Part shown: positions 61,280 to 64,000 of the stretch, in pieces | Layout: the number at the start of each line of letters is the position of its first letter | Numbering within the stretch: the first letter of the stretch is position 1 | Assembly: GCF_001421015.2 (NCBI RefSeq) | Contig: NZ_CP013023.1 | Location: 4,636,001 to 4,700,000 of the forward strand | Reading direction: 5' to 3' | DNA: 64,000 nucleotides | From: Paenibacillus bovis | GTDB lineage: Bacteria > Bacillota > Bacilli > Paenibacillales > Paenibacillaceae | Notes under the pieces: model-generated | Database searches by the model: none | What the model saw: the letters and a program-made list of their open reading frames with translations, nothing else | Told to the model about the DNA's origin: nothing | Program-made: the position numbers and the translations under genes

Positions 61280-61353
<74 letters not shown>

Positions 61354-61372
61354 TCGTCATATAAAACATCTA

Positions 61373-61448
61373 TGGTGGAGACTGAGGGGATCGAACCCCC
61401 GACCCTCTGCTTGTAAGGCAGATGCTCTCCCAGCTGAGCTAAGTCTCC
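61373..61448 (-). tRNA. tRNA-Val (TAC)
   Basis: Acceptor GGAGACT/AGTCTCC, loop CTTACAA between TCTGC and GCAGA; CCA encoded. Confidence 0.95.
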
Positions 61449-61459
61449 ATAAATGTAGA

Positions 61460-61531
61460 TGACCCGTAGGGGATTCGAACCCCTGTTACCTCCGTGAAAG
61501 GGAGGTGTCTTAACCCCTTGACCAACGGGCC
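61460..61531 (-). tRNA. tRNA-Glu (TTC)
   Basis: Acceptor GGCCCGT/ACGGGTC with one G-T pair, loop CTTTCAC between CCTCC and GGAGG; CCA not encoded. A substrate for MnmA in this window. Confidence 0.94.
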
Positions 61532-61616
61532 TTGATAATAAGCAATATATTTTATACTAACATGTAATTTACAAATCAACAACCAATTTTGCATATTTAA
61601 AATTAAATAATCTTTC

Positions 61617-61708
61617 TGGCGGAGAGAGAGGGATTCGAACCCTCGAGACGCTTGTGACGCCTACACGATTTCCAATCGTGCTCCTTCGGCCAACTCGGAC
61701 ACCTCTCC
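61617..61708 (-). tRNA. tRNA-Ser (GGA)
   Basis: 92 nt, class II with a long variable arm (GTAGGCGTCACAAGCGTC), loop TTGGAAA between CACGA and TCGTG; CCA encoded. Confidence 0.95.
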
Positions 61709-61711
61709 ATA

Positions 61712-61787
61712 TGGCTCCCCGAACAGGACTCGAACCTGTGACAACTCGATTAACAGTCGAGTGCTCTACCAACTGAGCTATCAGGGA
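61712..61787 (-). tRNA. tRNA-Asn (GTT)
   Basis: Acceptor TCCCTGA/TCGGGGA, loop CTGTTAA between CTCGA and TCGAG; CCA encoded. First tRNA after 5S rRNA. A substrate of the Tgt/QueA queuosine pathway. Confidence 0.95.
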
Positions 61788-61827
61788 ATAATACCCGCTC
61801 GTGTGAGCGGAAGTCTTGCTGTTTTCG

Positions 61828-61943
61828 CTTGGCAACGTCCTACTCTCCCAGGACCCTGCGGTCCAAGTACCATCGGCGCTGGAGGGCTTAACGGTCGTGT
61901 TCGGGATGGGTACGTGTGGAACCCCTCCGCCATCATCACCAAA
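61828..61943 (-). rRNA. 5S ribosomal RNA
   Basis: Read on the minus strand it carries the 5S landmarks TTTGGTGATGATGGCGGAGG, CCCATCCCGAACACG, CCGTTAAG and GGGAGAGTAGGACGTTGCCAAGC, about 116 nt. It sits between 23S rRNA and the tRNA cluster. Confidence 0.95.
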
Positions 61944-62017
61944 CGTCTTGCTTACCAGGTTGATCACCTGAAAACTGAATCCGAAACGAAACACCGCTGC
62001 TTTAGAAAGCTTTATTT

Positions 62018-64000
<1,983 letters not shown>

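Overview
The window looks like a chromosomal segment of a Paenibacillus-like member of the Bacillales. The evidence is gene content and order: the conserved yrr/yrv-rel-recJ-sec-queA-ruv backbone of low-GC Gram-positives, AGGAGG-type ribosome binding sites, a T-box leader on hisS-aspS, and a ruvC gene, which Bacillus itself lacks. Base composition is moderate, near half GC in genes. No phage, insertion sequence or CRISPR array is visible. The window opens inside a sugar kinase gene and closes inside a 23S rRNA gene.

Layout. 0-8 kb: 5' end of a PfkB-type sugar kinase, a membrane acyltransferase, a small KGG-repeat stress protein with a sigma-B-like promoter, ilvD, an AI-2E/YtvI-type membrane protein, and a chemotaxis receptor carrying a long Glu-Gln repeat. 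8-20 kb (minus strand): two U32-family tRNA hydroxylation proteins, mltG, two acidic DUF1292-type proteins, ruvX, ireB, alaS with an attenuator-like leader, a zinc-ribbon protein, a PRC-barrel protein, a cysteine desulfurase and CymR. 20-34 kb: mnmA and a stand-alone enolase on the plus strand, then on the minus strand a fluoride riboswitch with two fluC genes, rarA, a HelD-type helicase, a purine permease, tcdA, aspS and hisS. 34-44 kb: stress-type small proteins, dtd, the ppGpp enzyme Rel, a uracil permease, the KhtTU K+/H+ antiporter pair and apt. 44-60.5 kb: recJ, a CDF-like protein, secF/secD, comN, an ArsB/NhaD-type permease, yajC, tgt, queA, a SpoIID-like protein, ruvB, ruvA and ruvC. 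60.7-64 kb: a minus-strand rRNA operon end (23S, 5S) followed by ten tRNA genes that run up to the upstream side of ruvC.

Functional themes. Much of the window serves tRNA charging and modification: alaS, hisS, aspS, mnmA with its desulfurase, tcdA, tgt/queA, the two TrhP proteins, dtd and the tRNA cluster. It also carries Holliday-junction processing and repair (ruvABC, ruvX, recJ, rarA), Sec protein export (secDF-yajC), nucleobase salvage (apt and two permeases) and ion homeostasis (FluC, KhtTU, NhaD-like).

The most unusual feature is a set of simple tandem arrays: a 7-bp unit repeated about 33 times between ruvA and ruvB, an 8-bp unit repeated 12 times downstream of ruvB's neighbour, a 6-bp unit repeated 19 times in frame inside the chemoreceptor gene, and degenerate 10-, 16- and 18-bp arrays. 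The alaS leader has T-box antiterminator geometry but lacks the usual tRNA-end-pairing bases. No clearly new multi-gene system was found; the strongest leads are these repeats and the alaS leader.
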